A stretch of DNA of 64,000 nt from an uncultured Alphaproteobacteria bacterium. GTDB lineage: Bacteria; Pseudomonadota; Alphaproteobacteria; JALCBB01. The stretch is taken from positions 852,335 to 916,334 of the forward strand of contig OY279575.1 of NCBI GenBank assembly GCA_958267355.1. The letters are read 5' to 3'. A program made the translations under genes and the position numbers. The notes beneath the pieces are model-generated. The model made no database searches and was not told the origin of the DNA. It worked only from the letters and a program-made list of their open reading frames with translations. Every line of letters begins with the position of its first letter. The stretch's first letter is position 1. This document shows positions 40,665 through 49,608 of the stretch, one piece after another.

Positions 40665-43334
40665 TCACACAACTCGCCCGTGACACCGCTTATACTTCAT
40701 ACCCGAACCACACGGACAAGGCGCATTGCGTGGCACCTTACCCCAAGTCTCTGGGCGTTCAGGATCCATAGCCTCACCCGTGGCATGGGTGATTGTGCCC
40801 CCTGTTTGTATACCTCCACCACGAGCGGCAGCTCCGAAGATTTGCGGTGGGGGTGGTGGCGGCTCTTCTTGGCGTAGCTCAACATGCGACAGAAGAAATA
40901 CCACCTGCTCACGGATACGCTCTAACATATCCGAGAACAAAGCAAAGGCTTCTTGCTTGAACTCATTAAGCGGGTCACGCTGTCCGTAAGCCCGCAAGCC
41001 AATACCCGAACGCAAACCATCCAACTGCTGTAAGTGATCTTTCCATTGCCGATCCACAACATTCAACAGAACTTGTCGCTCCACAGTACGCATAAGCTCA
41101 GGCGTAAAAGTTTTTTCTTTTTCCTCCGTACTGGCACGGTGCTGCTCCGCTATACGCTCTGCCATCGCATCGGCAGATACGCCTTCTTTCTCCCACGTTT
41201 CTAGTGGCAGGTCCAAGGCAAAGAGTCGCCTGCACTCTTCGTGTAATCCCGTTAGATTCCACTCGCCCCGCCCTTCGGGCAAGAATTCTTCTGGCATCGT
41301 GGTGTATAGAGTCTCACGAAACTCCCGCACCATCTCTGACAAATCTTCACTGCCAATTACTTCGTGGCGTTGTCCGTAGATGATACGGCGTTGCTCGTTC
41401 ATTACATCATCGTACTTCAGCAAAGTTTTGCGTATCTCAAAGTTACGCGCTTCCACCTTTTGCTGTGCCTTCTCTAACGCCTTACTCACCCACGGATGCG
41501 CTATGGGCTCACCTTCAGGCAAGCCTAGCTTACGCAAAACCGTGTCTAATCTTTCGGAGGCAAAAATACGCAACAGATCATCTTCCAACGATAAATAAAA
41601 CTTGCTGGTGCCAGGATCTCCCTGCCGCCCCGAACGCCCACGGAGCTGATTATCAATCCGCCGACTCTCGTGCCGCTCTGTGCCAAGGACAAATAATCCG
41701 CCGCTCGCCACAACTGCGCTATGGGCTTCCGCCACTTCAGCACGGATAGCACCTTCACGCTGCTTGCGCTCTCCACCTGTGACTTCTTCGTCAATTTCGG
41801 TAGCAACCCGCATATCGGCATTGCCTCCGAGCTGAATATCGGTACCCCGCCCCGCCATATTGGTTGCGATGGTAACGGCTCCTGGCTGACCTGCTTGGGC
41901 GATGATCAAAGCTTCCCGTGCATGACTGCGAGCATTCAATACTTCGTGGGCTATCTTCTCACGCTTCAACAAAGCCGATAGTGCTTCACTGCGCTCTATG
42001 GACACCGTACCAACCAGCACAGGCTGTCCTGCCATCTGACAGGTGCGGATCTGCTCTAAAATCGCCGCGTCTTTCTCTGCTGTTGTGCGGAAGATCTGGT
42101 CTTCATAATCTTCGCGCACGACTTCCATATGGGTTGGAATTTCTGTCACGCCAAGTTTGTAGATTTCTTCAAACTCGGCTGCTTCTGTCAGTGCTGTGCC
42201 TGTCATTCCTGACAGCTTCGGATAGAGCCGAAAGAAGTTCTGATAGGTAATCGTAGCCAGAGTCTGATTTTCGCGTTGGATTTCTACTCCTTCTTTGGCT
42301 TCTAGGGCTTGGTGCAATCCTTCGCTAAAACGCCTTCCTTCTAAAACCCGACCCGTGAATTCATCTACGATGAAAACTTGATTATCTTTCACTAGGTATT
42401 GCACATCACGCTCAAACAAAGTGTGTGCGCGCAAGGCTTGCTCTACATGATGCAGGAGCTGAACATTCTGCAGCTCGTATAAGCCACTTGTTTCTTCCAA
42501 AAGCCCTGCTCTACGCAAACGCGCTTCGGCTTCTTCTACACCTTCCTCGGTCAGAGTAACTGAGCGGCGCTTTTCATCTTTTTCGTAGTGTATCGGCTTC
42601 AAACCACCAATCTGCCGCGAAACATCAACATACAGGGACGAAGATCCGTCACTCGGGCCCGAAATAATCAACGGAGTCCGCGCTTCGTCAATCAAGATGG
42701 AATCCACTTCATCAACAATTGCAAAGTTATAGCCACGCTGTACCGCTTCATCGGTTTGGTATTTCATATTGTCGCGCAGGTAATCAAACCCTAGCTCGCT
42801 ATTCGTGGAGTAAGTAATATCCGCCGCATATTGTGCCTTGCGGGTTGCATCGTCCAAGCCTGGCACGATGCACCCAACGGACAAACCAAGCAGGTTATAG
42901 ATCTGTCCCATCCATTCGGCATCACGCCGTGATAGGTAATCATTCACCGTGACGATATGCACTCCCTTACCCGACAGAGCATTGAGCGAAGCCGCCAGAG
43001 TAGAAGACAAAGTTTTGCCTTCCCCTGTCTTCATCTCGGCGATACGCCCACTGTGGAGAGTCATTCCGCCCATCAGCTGAACATCAAAGTGGCGCTGTTC
43101 TAAGGTGCGTTTTGCTGCTTCGCGCACCAAGGCGAAGCACGGCACTAATAATTCGTCTAGCGGCTCATCTGCTTTGGCGCGTTGGCGCAGGTTGGCGAAG
43201 CGCTCCCGTAGCGCGTCGTCGGACAAGGGCTCTAACTCGGGTTCCAGTGCGTTGATGGCTGCGACTGAGTCGTTCAGACTCTTCAGTGCGCGTGCATTTG
43301 CATCGGGAACAAAACGGCGAAATGTATCTAGCAC
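40665..43334 (-). CDS. secA: protein translocase ATPase SecA
   Basis: 889 residues, full length. Walker A MKTGEGKT at 101-108, DEAD-like [15 protein letters not shown], the second nucleotide-binding fold with [13 protein letters not shown] and GRSGRQGD, and the C-terminal SEC-C zinc motif [14 protein letters not shown]. It drives preproteins, including signal-peptide adhesins such as the two encoded here, through SecYEG. The start is GTG 43334 with only a weak Shine-Dalgarno sequence. It is divergent from argJ, a common alphaproteobacterial neighbourhood, and precedes bolA by 111 bp (a short CTTGCTTTG-rich gap). Confidence 0.98.
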   Translation of the reverse strand: MLDTFRRFVPDANARALKSLNDSVAAINALEPELEPLSDDALRERFANLRQRAKADEPLDELLVPCFALVREAAKRTLEQRHFDVQLMGGMTLHSGRIAEMKTGEGKTLSSTLAASLNALSGKGVHIVTVNDYLSRRDAEWMGQIYNLLGLSVGCIVPGLDDATRKAQYAADITYSTNSELGFDYLRDNMKYQTDEAVQRGYNFAIVDEVDSILIDEARTPLIISGPSDGSSSLYVDVSRQIGGLKPIHYEKDEKRRSVTLTEEGVEEAEARLRRAGLLEETSGLYELQNVQLLHHVEQALRAHTLFERDVQYLVKDNQVFIVDEFTGRVLEGRRFSEGLHQALEAKEGVEIQRENQTLATITYQNFFRLYPKLSGMTGTALTEAAEFEEIYKLGVTEIPTHMEVVREDYEDQIFRTTAEKDAAILEQIRTCQMAGQPVLVGTVSIERSEALSALLKREKIAHEVLNARSHAREALIIAQAGQPGAVTIATNMAGRGTDIQLGGNADMRVATEIDEEVTGGERKQREGAIRAEVAEAHSAVVASGGLFVLGTERHESRRIDNQLRGRSGRQGDPGTSKFYLSLEDDLLRIFASERLDTVLRKLGLPEGEPIAHPWVSKALEKAQQKVEARNFEIRKTLLKYDDVMNEQRRIIYGQRHEVIGSEDLSEMVREFRETLYTTMPEEFLPEGRGEWNLTGLHEECRRLFALDLPLETWEKEGVSADAMAERIAEQHRASTEEKEKTFTPELMRTVERQVLLNVVDRQWKDHLQQLDGLRSGIGLRAYGQRDPLNEFKQEAFALFSDMLERIREQVVFLLSHVELRQEEPPPPPPQIFGAAARGGGIQTGGTITHATGEAMDPERPETWGKVPRNAPCPCGSGMKYKRCHGRVV

Positions 43335-43592
43335 AGGAAAGCTCTATTGTTAGCGTTTGGCTTATCTACAGATAGATGGGGCTTGTCGCACGGATTTGCA
43401 ACCCGTAGCGGAGTGTAATCTGTTGTTTGAACTTAGCGGCTTGTGGCGGGTTGGATTTGCCTGTGTGGTTTTGTCTGCGCGGACTTGTCCCTATGGTCTT
43501 GCCCGTGTGGTCTTATCCGTATGGTCTTGTCCGTATGGTCTTATTCGTGTGGCTTGTGCAGAAACCCTTTCAGTTAGGCTAGACTTGCCACT
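43335..43592. other. divergent promoter region between secA and argJ
   Basis: 258 bp that must hold the promoters of both genes. A 14-15-bp array (43491-43552) takes up the part next to argJ. Open frames crossing the region are shadows. Confidence 0.5.
43491..43552. repeat. 14-15-bp tandem array before argJ
   Basis: Four copies of TATGGTCTTGTCCG with substitutions, then a partial copy, ending about 40 bp before the argJ start. Confidence 0.8.
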
Positions 43593-44840
43593 ATGGCTGT
43601 TTGGAAAACCCCTCCGCCGTCGGCGTTGCCTGCGATTGACGGACTCACTATGGCGACGACTCGCTGTGGTGTTCGGTATCGTGGGCGTGATGATCTTGTG
43701 CTTTTTGCGTTGTCGCAAGATAGCACAATCTGCGGACTCTTCACACGCAACGCGGTCAAGGGCGAGCCTGTCATCTGGAGTGCCACCCACACGCGCAATG
43801 GCAGGGCGCACGGACGCGGCTTACTTGTTGTTGCGGGCAATGCCAATGTGCAGACAGGAGCCGAAGGCAAGAAAGCCTGTCATTCTTGGGCGCGGGCGGT
43901 GGCGGCTGGGCTTGGTTGTTCGGCGGATGAAGTTTGGTTATCGGCGACGGGAGTTATCGGAATGGCTCCGCCTGCGGGAAAAGTTGAACGTGGTGTTGAG
44001 TCTGCTGTGAAGAATTTAAAGCCGCGTGATTGGACTCGAGCGGCGAAGGCGATTTTGACGACTGACACGGTTCCGAAGGCAGCTGGATGCACGGTGCGTT
44101 TGGGGAGTGGCAAAACTAGCGAACGAAATACGACTGTGCGGATTGCGGCGATTGCCAAGGGTTCGGGAATGATTGCGCCTGATATGGCGACGATGCTGTG
44201 CTTTGCTTTTACGGATGCGAAGCTTGCGCCTTCGGTTTTGCGGCAATGTTTGCGTGAAGCAGGAGCGATTTTCTCGCAGGTAGATGTGGATACCTATCCT
44301 TCCACGAGCGATATGGTTACTTTGGCGGCGACGGGCAAATGCGGAGCAGAGATAAAATCTTTTACGGATCCGCGACTGAAGAATTTTCGCAAGGCTTTGT
44401 GCGATATTTTTGAGCAGCTTGCGTTATCGTTGGTGGCTGATGGCGAAGGTGCAAGGCGTGTGATTGAGCTTAGGGTTACGGGTGCTGCTAGTGCTCAACA
44501 GGCTGAGCGTATTGTTAGGGCTTTGGCGGCGGCTCCGTTGGTGCGTACGGCGTTTACGGGGGCTGATCCGAACTGGGGCAGGATTGTCCAGACTGCGGGA
44601 GCTGTTGCACCAAGCTTGAACGCGGCTCGTCTTTCGGTGCGGATTGGCTCGGTTTGGGTATCAAAGAGCGGTGCACCGTACGGCGGAGCTTCTAACGAAA
44701 GGCGGGCTAAGGCGATTATGCGTGGCAAGAGTTATTCTGTGACTTTAGATTTGGGCAAATCGCGTGGAGCCACTGCACGGCGTTTTGTCTGCGACTTAAC
44801 CGAAGACTACATAGAGATTAACGGTTCGTATAGAAGCTGA
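43593..44840 (+). CDS. argJ: bifunctional glutamate N-acetyltransferase / N-acetylglutamate synthase
   Basis: 415 residues. The self-cleavage site is KGSGMIAPDMAT-ML with nucleophile T200, which becomes the N-terminus of the beta chain; the family usually has Asn where Asp187 of this motif stands (APNMAT versus APDMAT). NPNWGRI-like ADPNWGRI and the C-terminal EDYIEINGSY are present. It recycles the acetyl group in arginine synthesis. Next to mutT as in many alphaproteobacteria. Confidence 0.95.
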   Translation: MAVWKTPPPSALPAIDGLTMATTRCGVRYRGRDDLVLFALSQDSTICGLFTRNAVKGEPVIWSATHTRNGRAHGRGLLVVAGNANVQTGAEGKKACHSWARAVAAGLGCSADEVWLSATGVIGMAPPAGKVERGVESAVKNLKPRDWTRAAKAILTTDTVPKAAGCTVRLGSGKTSERNTTVRIAAIAKGSGMIAPDMATMLCFAFTDAKLAPSVLRQCLREAGAIFSQVDVDTYPSTSDMVTLAATGKCGAEIKSFTDPRLKNFRKALCDIFEQLALSLVADGEGARRVIELRVTGAASAQQAERIVRALAAAPLVRTAFTGADPNWGRIVQTAGAVAPSLNAARLSVRIGSVWVSKSGAPYGGASNERRAKAIMRGKSYSVTLDLGKSRGATARRFVCDLTEDYIEINGSYRS

Positions 44841-44917
44841 CCAACTTTGTACGCTTAACAATTCCTTTAGCCAGTCTAACGCAAAAAAATAATTTATATC
44901 CTTATCTCCACCTATCC

Positions 44918-44998
44918 ATATTAAAAAATATTTACTCTATATTAAAAATACTTACTCCATATTAAAAATATTTACTTCATGTTAAAAAATATTTACAC
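44918..44998. repeat. 20-bp AT-rich tandem array, four copies
   Basis: Four adjoining copies of ATATTAAAAATATTTACTCC with small changes. Confidence 0.88.
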
Positions 44999-45025
44999 TA
45001 AGATTTGATTTACCCCAATACTATA

Positions 45026-45120
45026 AGTTTGAGGAGAATTTAAAATTGGCAATTAACACCCATACACCGCCACAAGCAGATTTGCCTGCACAGACAGGCT
45101 TGCCCTTGCGCGTTGCCGTA
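45026..45120 (+). pseudogene. duplicated leader and first codons of mutT (truncated copy)
   Basis: This stretch repeats the mutT leader and first 25 codons at 45267-45361 with a constant offset of 241 bp and only a few differences (for example GATTTGCCTGC versus GATCTGCCCGC). It includes GAGGAGA and the TTG start, but the frame ends after AVST at the stop formed where the downstream array begins (TCAACCTGA). It could still be translated as a peptide of about 28 residues ahead of the true gene. Confidence 0.85.
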
Positions 45121-45258
45121 TCAACCTGAAACAATCACTACATCAGCCTGAAATCATCAACTACACCAGCCTGAAACCATCAACTACACCAGCCTGAAAC
45201 AATCACTACATCAGCCTGAAACCATCAACTAGATCAACCTGAAACAATCACTAGACCT
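45121..45258. repeat. 22-23-bp tandem array, six copies
   Basis: Units beginning CCTGAAAC at 45125, 45147, 45170, 45193, 45215 and 45238, alternating between two versions (CAATCACTACATCAG and CATCAACTACACCAG). It sits exactly between the two copies of the mutT start. Confidence 0.9.
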
Positions 45259-45286
45259 GTATTATATGTTTGAGGAGAATTTAAAA

Positions 45287-45739
45287 TTGGCAATTAACAC
45301 CCATACACCGCCACAAGCAGATCTGCCCGCACAGACAGGCTTGCCCTTGCGCGTTGCCGTAGCTGTTGCGCTATTAGACAGCGATGGGCGGGTACTGGTG
45401 CAACGCCGTCCTGAAGGAAAGTTTATGGCAGGCTTTTGGGAATTCCCAGGTGGCAAACCGCAACAAGACGAGTCACCAGAACAAGCTTTAATCCGTGAAG
45501 TGCATGAAGAGCTAGGGCTCAAGTTAGAACAAGCCTGTTTAGCTCCTTTTACTTTTGCTTCGCACACTTACGAAGAATTTCACCTGCTACTTGCTCTGTA
45601 TGTCTGCCGCAACTGGCAGGGAGAAATTACAGCCAAAGAAAAACAAGAATTGCGCTGGATATTTCCCAACCGCCTAAACGAAGTGGAGCTATTACCCGCT
45701 GACATACCCCTTGTCGCGGCGTTACGAAGTTTTCTTTAG
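45287..45739 (+). CDS. mutT: 8-oxo-dGTP diphosphatase (Nudix, MutT type)
   Basis: 150 residues from the TTG at 45287, 8 nt after GAGGAGA; an ATG at 45266 is in frame but overlaps that Shine-Dalgarno sequence and is not kept in the upstream duplicate. The Nudix box is complete: GGKPQQDESPEQALIREVHE followed by ELGL. FWEFPGGK before it is typical of MutT. It removes oxidised guanine nucleotides. The 3' end overlaps the convergent methyltransferase gene by 18 bp. Confidence 0.93.
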   Translation: MAINTHTPPQADLPAQTGLPLRVAVAVALLDSDGRVLVQRRPEGKFMAGFWEFPGGKPQQDESPEQALIREVHEELGLKLEQACLAPFTFASHTYEEFHLLLALYVCRNWQGEITAKEKQELRWIFPNRLNEVELLPADIPLVAALRSFL

Positions 45740-46708
45740 GTTTTGGTGCACAGCTTCTTGGCCTTGTGCGCCTAGTGATTGGGTTAAAGATTGCTCTGCT
45801 GTGCCTGGACGCATTGGGCTTTGCTGGTCTGCCGCTGGAGCCCAAGCCGTTATATAGATCACTTCAAAAGTCTCGCGCTTATTGCCTGCTTGCCAAAGCC
45901 GCTCTACTTCGTCAAACAGCTTGCGCGGACTTACCGTGCGACGGCGCACAGACAGGCTATTGCTGACTCCGAAAGCGCGGAGCTCGTGCATCAAGTCATG
46001 TGCTGAGTCCCAAGAGTGGTGCAGACTATCGCGCTCTAGTACGGGCAGGGCAAAGCCTGTGCTTTGCAGTAGCCTGCCTAAGTCCGCAAGGTCAGGAAAA
46101 GGCGCGATATGGGCTTCCGCTCCGCCGTATAGGCGTGTTTCGGCTTTTAGGAAGAATTGGCGTAGCCCTGACAGGGTTTCGGGTCCTGCAACGCTTGCCA
46201 AGAAAAGCCCGCCTGGGGCTAGCAAGCCGCGGACAAAAGCCAAGACCCGTGGCAGGTCATTCTGCAGGTGTAAAGAAAGGTGCGAAATCACCAAGTCGCT
46301 CTTGGCGTACTGATTGTCTTGTGGATTGGTGGGTTTATCCCCTGTTTTGGTGGGTGGATACGATTGTGGCGGGTTTGTTGCGCTCTGGGGCGGAGTATCC
46401 TGAAGCAGAGTCAGTTGTTCGTTTGTAATCTGTAGGAAATTCTCCTTTGAGAAATTTGCACTTAGTCCGCGCTTGGCGACTTCCCACGGCAGACTCGGAT
46501 GACTTGCCAAGTCGGTCACCCGCACGAACTTGTCGCGCTGGTTGGGATGCAGGTCTTCAAGGCGGGCGAATAAATCGCTTGCGACTTGGTGGCTGATTCT
46601 ATGGAGTCCCCTATGCGCGACAGTGGTCTTATTGTCCGCCTGAGTGCTACGGCGGACAAAGCGCAGTTGCGCCCGCACATCAAAGGTCTGCGAGAAGTTG
46701 GGCTTCAT
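45722..46708 (-). CDS. BioC/NDUFAF5-like SAM-dependent methyltransferase
   Basis: 328 residues from ATG 46708 (a GTG at 46729 is also in frame; neither has a good Shine-Dalgarno sequence). The family start FDVRAQLRFVRRST, the middle segment SDLVISHLSLHLQNDLP, the LAPGGLFLASVAGPETL block and the C-terminal EVIYITAWAP match the alphaproteobacterial methyltransferase/hydroxylase related to NDUFAF5 and BioC. The glycine-rich SAM motif I is not visible. Between motif regions lies a Pro/Gln/Ser-rich insertion of about 30 residues with internal repetition (PPQSATNPPQSYPP). Substrate unknown. Divergent from comF, whose longest frame overlaps its 5' end. Confidence 0.75.
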   Translation of the reverse strand: MKPNFSQTFDVRAQLRFVRRSTQADNKTTVAHRGLHRISHQVASDLFARLEDLHPNQRDKFVRVTDLASHPSLPWEVAKRGLSANFSKENFLQITNEQLTLLQDTPPQSATNPPQSYPPTKTGDKPTNPQDNQYAKSDLVISHLSLHLQNDLPRVLAFVRGLLAPGGLFLASVAGPETLSGLRQFFLKAETRLYGGAEAHIAPFPDLADLGRLLQSTGFALPVLERDSLHHSWDSAHDLMHELRAFGVSNSLSVRRRTVSPRKLFDEVERLWQAGNKRETFEVIYITAWAPAADQQSPMRPGTAEQSLTQSLGAQGQEAVHQNLKKTS

Positions 46709-46732
46709 ATCCGCCAGTATAAACACCACAGG

Positions 46733-47581
46733 GTGTTTTTAGGTGCACGGCAGATCGCGGCTGACCTTGCCGATGGCTTACTGCCGCCTGCTTGTCTAAC
46801 CTGCGATACGCCGCTCTTGGATGATGGAGCCGAACACTGGCACTTTTGCACTCCTTGTGAGACGCAGCTGATTCATCTGGCTGATCCGCTGTGTGATATC
46901 TGTGGTGTTACTTTGCGTCCGGATATGCCGGTGAAGCCTGAACCTGAATGGTTTACTGTTTGCCAAGAGTGCAAGCGTCATCCGCGGGTTTTTGTTAAGG
47001 CGCGTGCGCCTTTTGCTCATACGCACACGGGCAGGCGGCTTGTGCTTTCCCTCAAGCGCGGACATCGCTTTCGGGTTGCGCGATGGATGACTCCGATTTT
47101 TCTCAGCACCTGCGCGGATGTAATCACGCCTTCAGAAGTTATCGTGCCTGTGCCGCTTTCTAGGCGCAGACTTTTACGCCGCCGTTTCAATCAAGCTGCT
47201 TTGCTTGGGCTGCACCTTGCGCGGGCGACGGGGCTTCCGCTTATTACGCATTCGCTGGTGCGGGTTCAAGACACTTCCAAACAAGTCGGACAATCCTACC
47301 AGCAACGATATGCAAATGTTGCGAAGTGCTTTGCGGTTGTGAATCCTGAGTTGGTGGCGGGCAAGCGCGTGTTACTGCTGGATGATGTGTTGACCAGTGG
47401 CGCGACTGCCAATGTGTGCACCGAGACTTTACTGCGGGCAGGAGCGCACGAAGTGCGTGTGCTTTCTATATCGCGGCGTTTGCGTGGGTTTGGCTTTGGC
47501 GACTCACCGCCACGTTTGCTTTCTCCTGCTGAGCGTGGGATTACAAGTTCTGCTGTAGAGCGTGATAGTATCGCCGAATGA
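46733..47581 (+). CDS. comF: ComF family amidophosphoribosyltransferase-like protein
   Basis: About 282 residues from GTG 46733; the frame is open back to 46586, but that part lies opposite the methyltransferase start and shows no family similarity. Zinc-ribbon-like Cys pairs (CLTC, CTPC, CDIC, CQEC) precede a PRTase domain with the PRPP loop VLLLDDVLTSGAT. Family members are linked to DNA uptake in naturally competent bacteria; the biochemical role is unclear. The last 4 bp overlap the next gene (ATGA). In many alphaproteobacteria a glutaredoxin gene lies between comF and the nitrilase; it is absent here. Confidence 0.88.
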   Translation: MFLGARQIAADLADGLLPPACLTCDTPLLDDGAEHWHFCTPCETQLIHLADPLCDICGVTLRPDMPVKPEPEWFTVCQECKRHPRVFVKARAPFAHTHTGRRLVLSLKRGHRFRVARWMTPIFLSTCADVITPSEVIVPVPLSRRRLLRRRFNQAALLGLHLARATGLPLITHSLVRVQDTSKQVGQSYQQRYANVAKCFAVVNPELVAGKRVLLLDDVLTSGATANVCTETLLRAGAHEVRVLSISRRLRGFGFGDSPPRLLSPAERGITSSAVERDSIAE

Positions 47582-48471
47582 CTGACTCGCGAGAAAATGT
47601 TTCTGATCTGGTGCGGGTTGCGTGTCTGCAGCTTTCAGGAAGCGAAGATGTAGCGGCAAGCTTGGCGCAAGCGCAAGCTCTGCTGGAACAGGCGGTGCGG
47701 CAGGGAGCGCAATTTGTGCTTACCCCTGAGGTTAGTAACTTCATCTCGGGAGATAATTCTGCGATTTTGCGCCTTGCCCGCACGGAAGAAGAAACGGAAT
47801 TTCTTTCTGCTTTTCGGCAAGCGGCGCGAGACCATGGGCTATGGATTTTAATTGGCTCGTTATTGGTGCGTGACTCGAGCCATAGGGACAGTGGCGCAGA
47901 CAAGGTGCAAAATCGCTCTTTTCTGCTGGACGACACGGGAGCCATTGTTGCGCGTTACGATAAGATTCACTTATTTGAAGCCCACCTGAAAGAAGACAGA
48001 GTCTATCGCGAAGCTGATTGGATGCACGGTGGTGCGCTTGCCAAGGTGGTGAAAACACCGTGGGCGCATTTAGGGTTATCCATTTGCTATGACTTGCGTT
48101 TTCCGCATCTCTATCGTGCCTTGGCGCGCGCAGGAGCCGAATGGCTTGCTGTGCCTTCTGCTTTCACCCAGGCTACGGGTGTTGCGCACTGGCATACATT
48201 GTTAAGGGCGCGAGCGATTGAAAACGGAAGCTTTGTCTTGGCTCCTGCTCAATGTGGTGTGCATAGGAGCCAGCGGGAGGGCAAACAGAGCAATTCGCGG
48301 CGTACCTATGGGCATTCGCTTATTGTGGCTCCTTCGGGCGAGATTTTGCGGGAAGCCGACGGAGAGACTCCGACTTGCCTAGTGGCGGATATAAGCCTGA
48401 ATGCTGTGGCGGAAGCGCGGAAGCGTATTCCGTCCCTTAATCACAATCCTGATTTTACACTTGAAGCTTAA
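47578..48471 (+). CDS. carbon-nitrogen hydrolase (Nit1-like, probable deaminated glutathione amidase)
   Basis: 297 residues with the nitrilase triad: Glu in TPEVSN, Lys in RYDKIHLF and Cys in SICYDLRFP. The DLRFP and AFTQATGVAHWHTLLRARAIEN segments are characteristic of the Nit1 branch, which hydrolyses deaminated glutathione. Start ATG 47578 overlaps the comF stop by 4 bp, so the two are coupled. Convergent with mlaC with a 4-bp overlap. Confidence 0.9.
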   Translation: MTDSRENVSDLVRVACLQLSGSEDVAASLAQAQALLEQAVRQGAQFVLTPEVSNFISGDNSAILRLARTEEETEFLSAFRQAARDHGLWILIGSLLVRDSSHRDSGADKVQNRSFLLDDTGAIVARYDKIHLFEAHLKEDRVYREADWMHGGALAKVVKTPWAHLGLSICYDLRFPHLYRALARAGAEWLAVPSAFTQATGVAHWHTLLRARAIENGSFVLAPAQCGVHRSQREGKQSNSRRTYGHSLIVAPSGEILREADGETPTCLVADISLNAVAEARKRIPSLNHNPDFTLEA

Positions 48472-49109
48472 CTGCCTGCGCGGCGTTGTAGTTCTAAGAT
48501 TAAGCCTTCTATTCCTACGCGAGCGATAACGGCGCTGAATTCCTCACGCAAGGTAAGGCTTAGGCTTACGCCTTCTATCTTTGCGTCAATTACTTTGTAT
48601 GCGCCTGATTTGGTGCGCAGGACGCGCCACTCGGTATGTGCTTTTTCACCACTTGCGGTTTGTACATAGACTGCGGCGGACGCGATTTGCTTGTGTTTTC
48701 CATCGGGCATAAAGTCTTGTGCTTTTAGGGGTGGCCCGTTGTAGCGGGCAAACAGCGGAGCAAATTGTCTTGCCATTGCTACGCCGAAGGCTTCTTGGAA
48801 TGCGGTTTTTTGTGCGGGTTTTGCTCTGCGCCAATGGCGGGCTAGGACGAAGCGGCTGATGGCTTCTAGGTCAAAGTTTTCCATTAGCAGATTGGCGAAG
48901 ATTTTTTCGCGCTCGCGCTGGGAAACGGATTGATCGCTTAGCAGGCGTGTTGCTTCGTTTCCGAGGTTAGAGATGAAGGCAAGGGTGGAGTCTTCGTCTG
49001 CCTTCTCGGCGGCTTGTGTGGGGCTTGGAGCAAGGGCTGTGGCGAGTGCTAGGGCGAGTGCCAGCACTGCCGCTAGGGCGGAGATTTTTATGGAGAGTTG
49101 GCTTGGCAT
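48468..49109 (-). CDS. mlaC: MlaC-type periplasmic phospholipid-binding protein
   Basis: 213 residues from ATG 49109, which gives a proper signal peptide (SIKISALAAVLALALALA, cleaved near TQAAE). The frame is open back to 49184 but the extra part is not hydrophobic-leader-like. The mature part has the MlaC features FANLLMENFDLEAISRFVLARHW and SAAVYVQ/TEWRV-like strands and a C-terminal VEGVSLSLTLREEF-like block. It shuttles phospholipid between MlaA in the outer membrane and the inner-membrane MlaFEDB ABC complex. mlaA lies 500 bp upstream on the same strand; mlaFED are not in the window. Confidence 0.88.
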   Translation of the reverse strand: MPSQLSIKISALAAVLALALALATALAPSPTQAAEKADEDSTLAFISNLGNEATRLLSDQSVSQREREKIFANLLMENFDLEAISRFVLARHWRRAKPAQKTAFQEAFGVAMARQFAPLFARYNGPPLKAQDFMPDGKHKQIASAAVYVQTASGEKAHTEWRVLRTKSGAYKVIDAKIEGVSLSLTLREEFSAVIARVGIEGLILELQRRAGS

Positions 49110-49608
49110 GATTTCGCTCGGGTATTGCGCTTGGGGTATTGCGCTCGTGGAGAGTCGTTCAGGCGATTCGCTTGATTCTAGCACGAGCAGGAAGCCAGAG
49201 AGGCTAGAAGTGGGTTTATGGGGGGTTATGGGGGTTTATGGGGGTTTAGGGGGGTTTAGAAGGCTAGGAAGAGCTTAGAAGGGGCTAGAAGGGCTTAGAA
49301 GGGGGCTAGAAGGGGCATAAAGGCTTTGCATGGAGCAAAACACCAGACGGAGGCAAAGCGGCTACACAGAGCCACCAGAAGGGCTTGTAGCCCCATCACA
49401 GCCCTGAACTCTAGCTAAAGCCCGCCACAGCCCTGCACAGACCCCACAGCCCTGTATCCCACAGCCGCGCATTCCATAGCCCTGTACAGACCCTACAGCC
49501 CTGAACTCTAGCTAAAGCCCCCGTAGCCCCATACACGCCCTACAGCCCTTTATAGCGGCAGCCCTGTATAGCGGGCGAATATTGCCCTTGTTTCTTACTC
49601 TGCCTTCA
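49110..49608. repeat. gap between mlaA and mlaC filled with degenerate repeats
   Basis: 499 bp. 49203-49310 is G-rich with GGGGTTTATG and AGAAGGGGCT-like units; 49380-49570 repeats CAGCCCTGTACAGACCC- and CTCTAGCTAAAGCCC-like segments. No gene, tRNA or clear terminator is visible. Confidence 0.7.

Larger units (their letters stand above)
44841..45286. other. repeat-filled gap between argJ and mutT
   Basis: 446 bp, AT-rich at first. In order: a 20-bp array (44918-44998), a duplicate of the mutT start (45026-45120) and a 22-23-bp array (45121-45258), then the real mutT leader. No independent gene is seen. Confidence 0.75.

Noticed and set aside
43357-44010. 217-residue plus-strand frame overlapping argJ
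   Set aside because: Its first part is the 14-15-bp array and the rest is argJ in another frame; argJ is clearly the real gene.
45121-45258. Possible CRISPR array in the regularly spaced repeats
   Set aside because: The units adjoin without unique spacers, are only 22-23 bp and alternate between two versions; no cas gene is near. The same holds for the other arrays.
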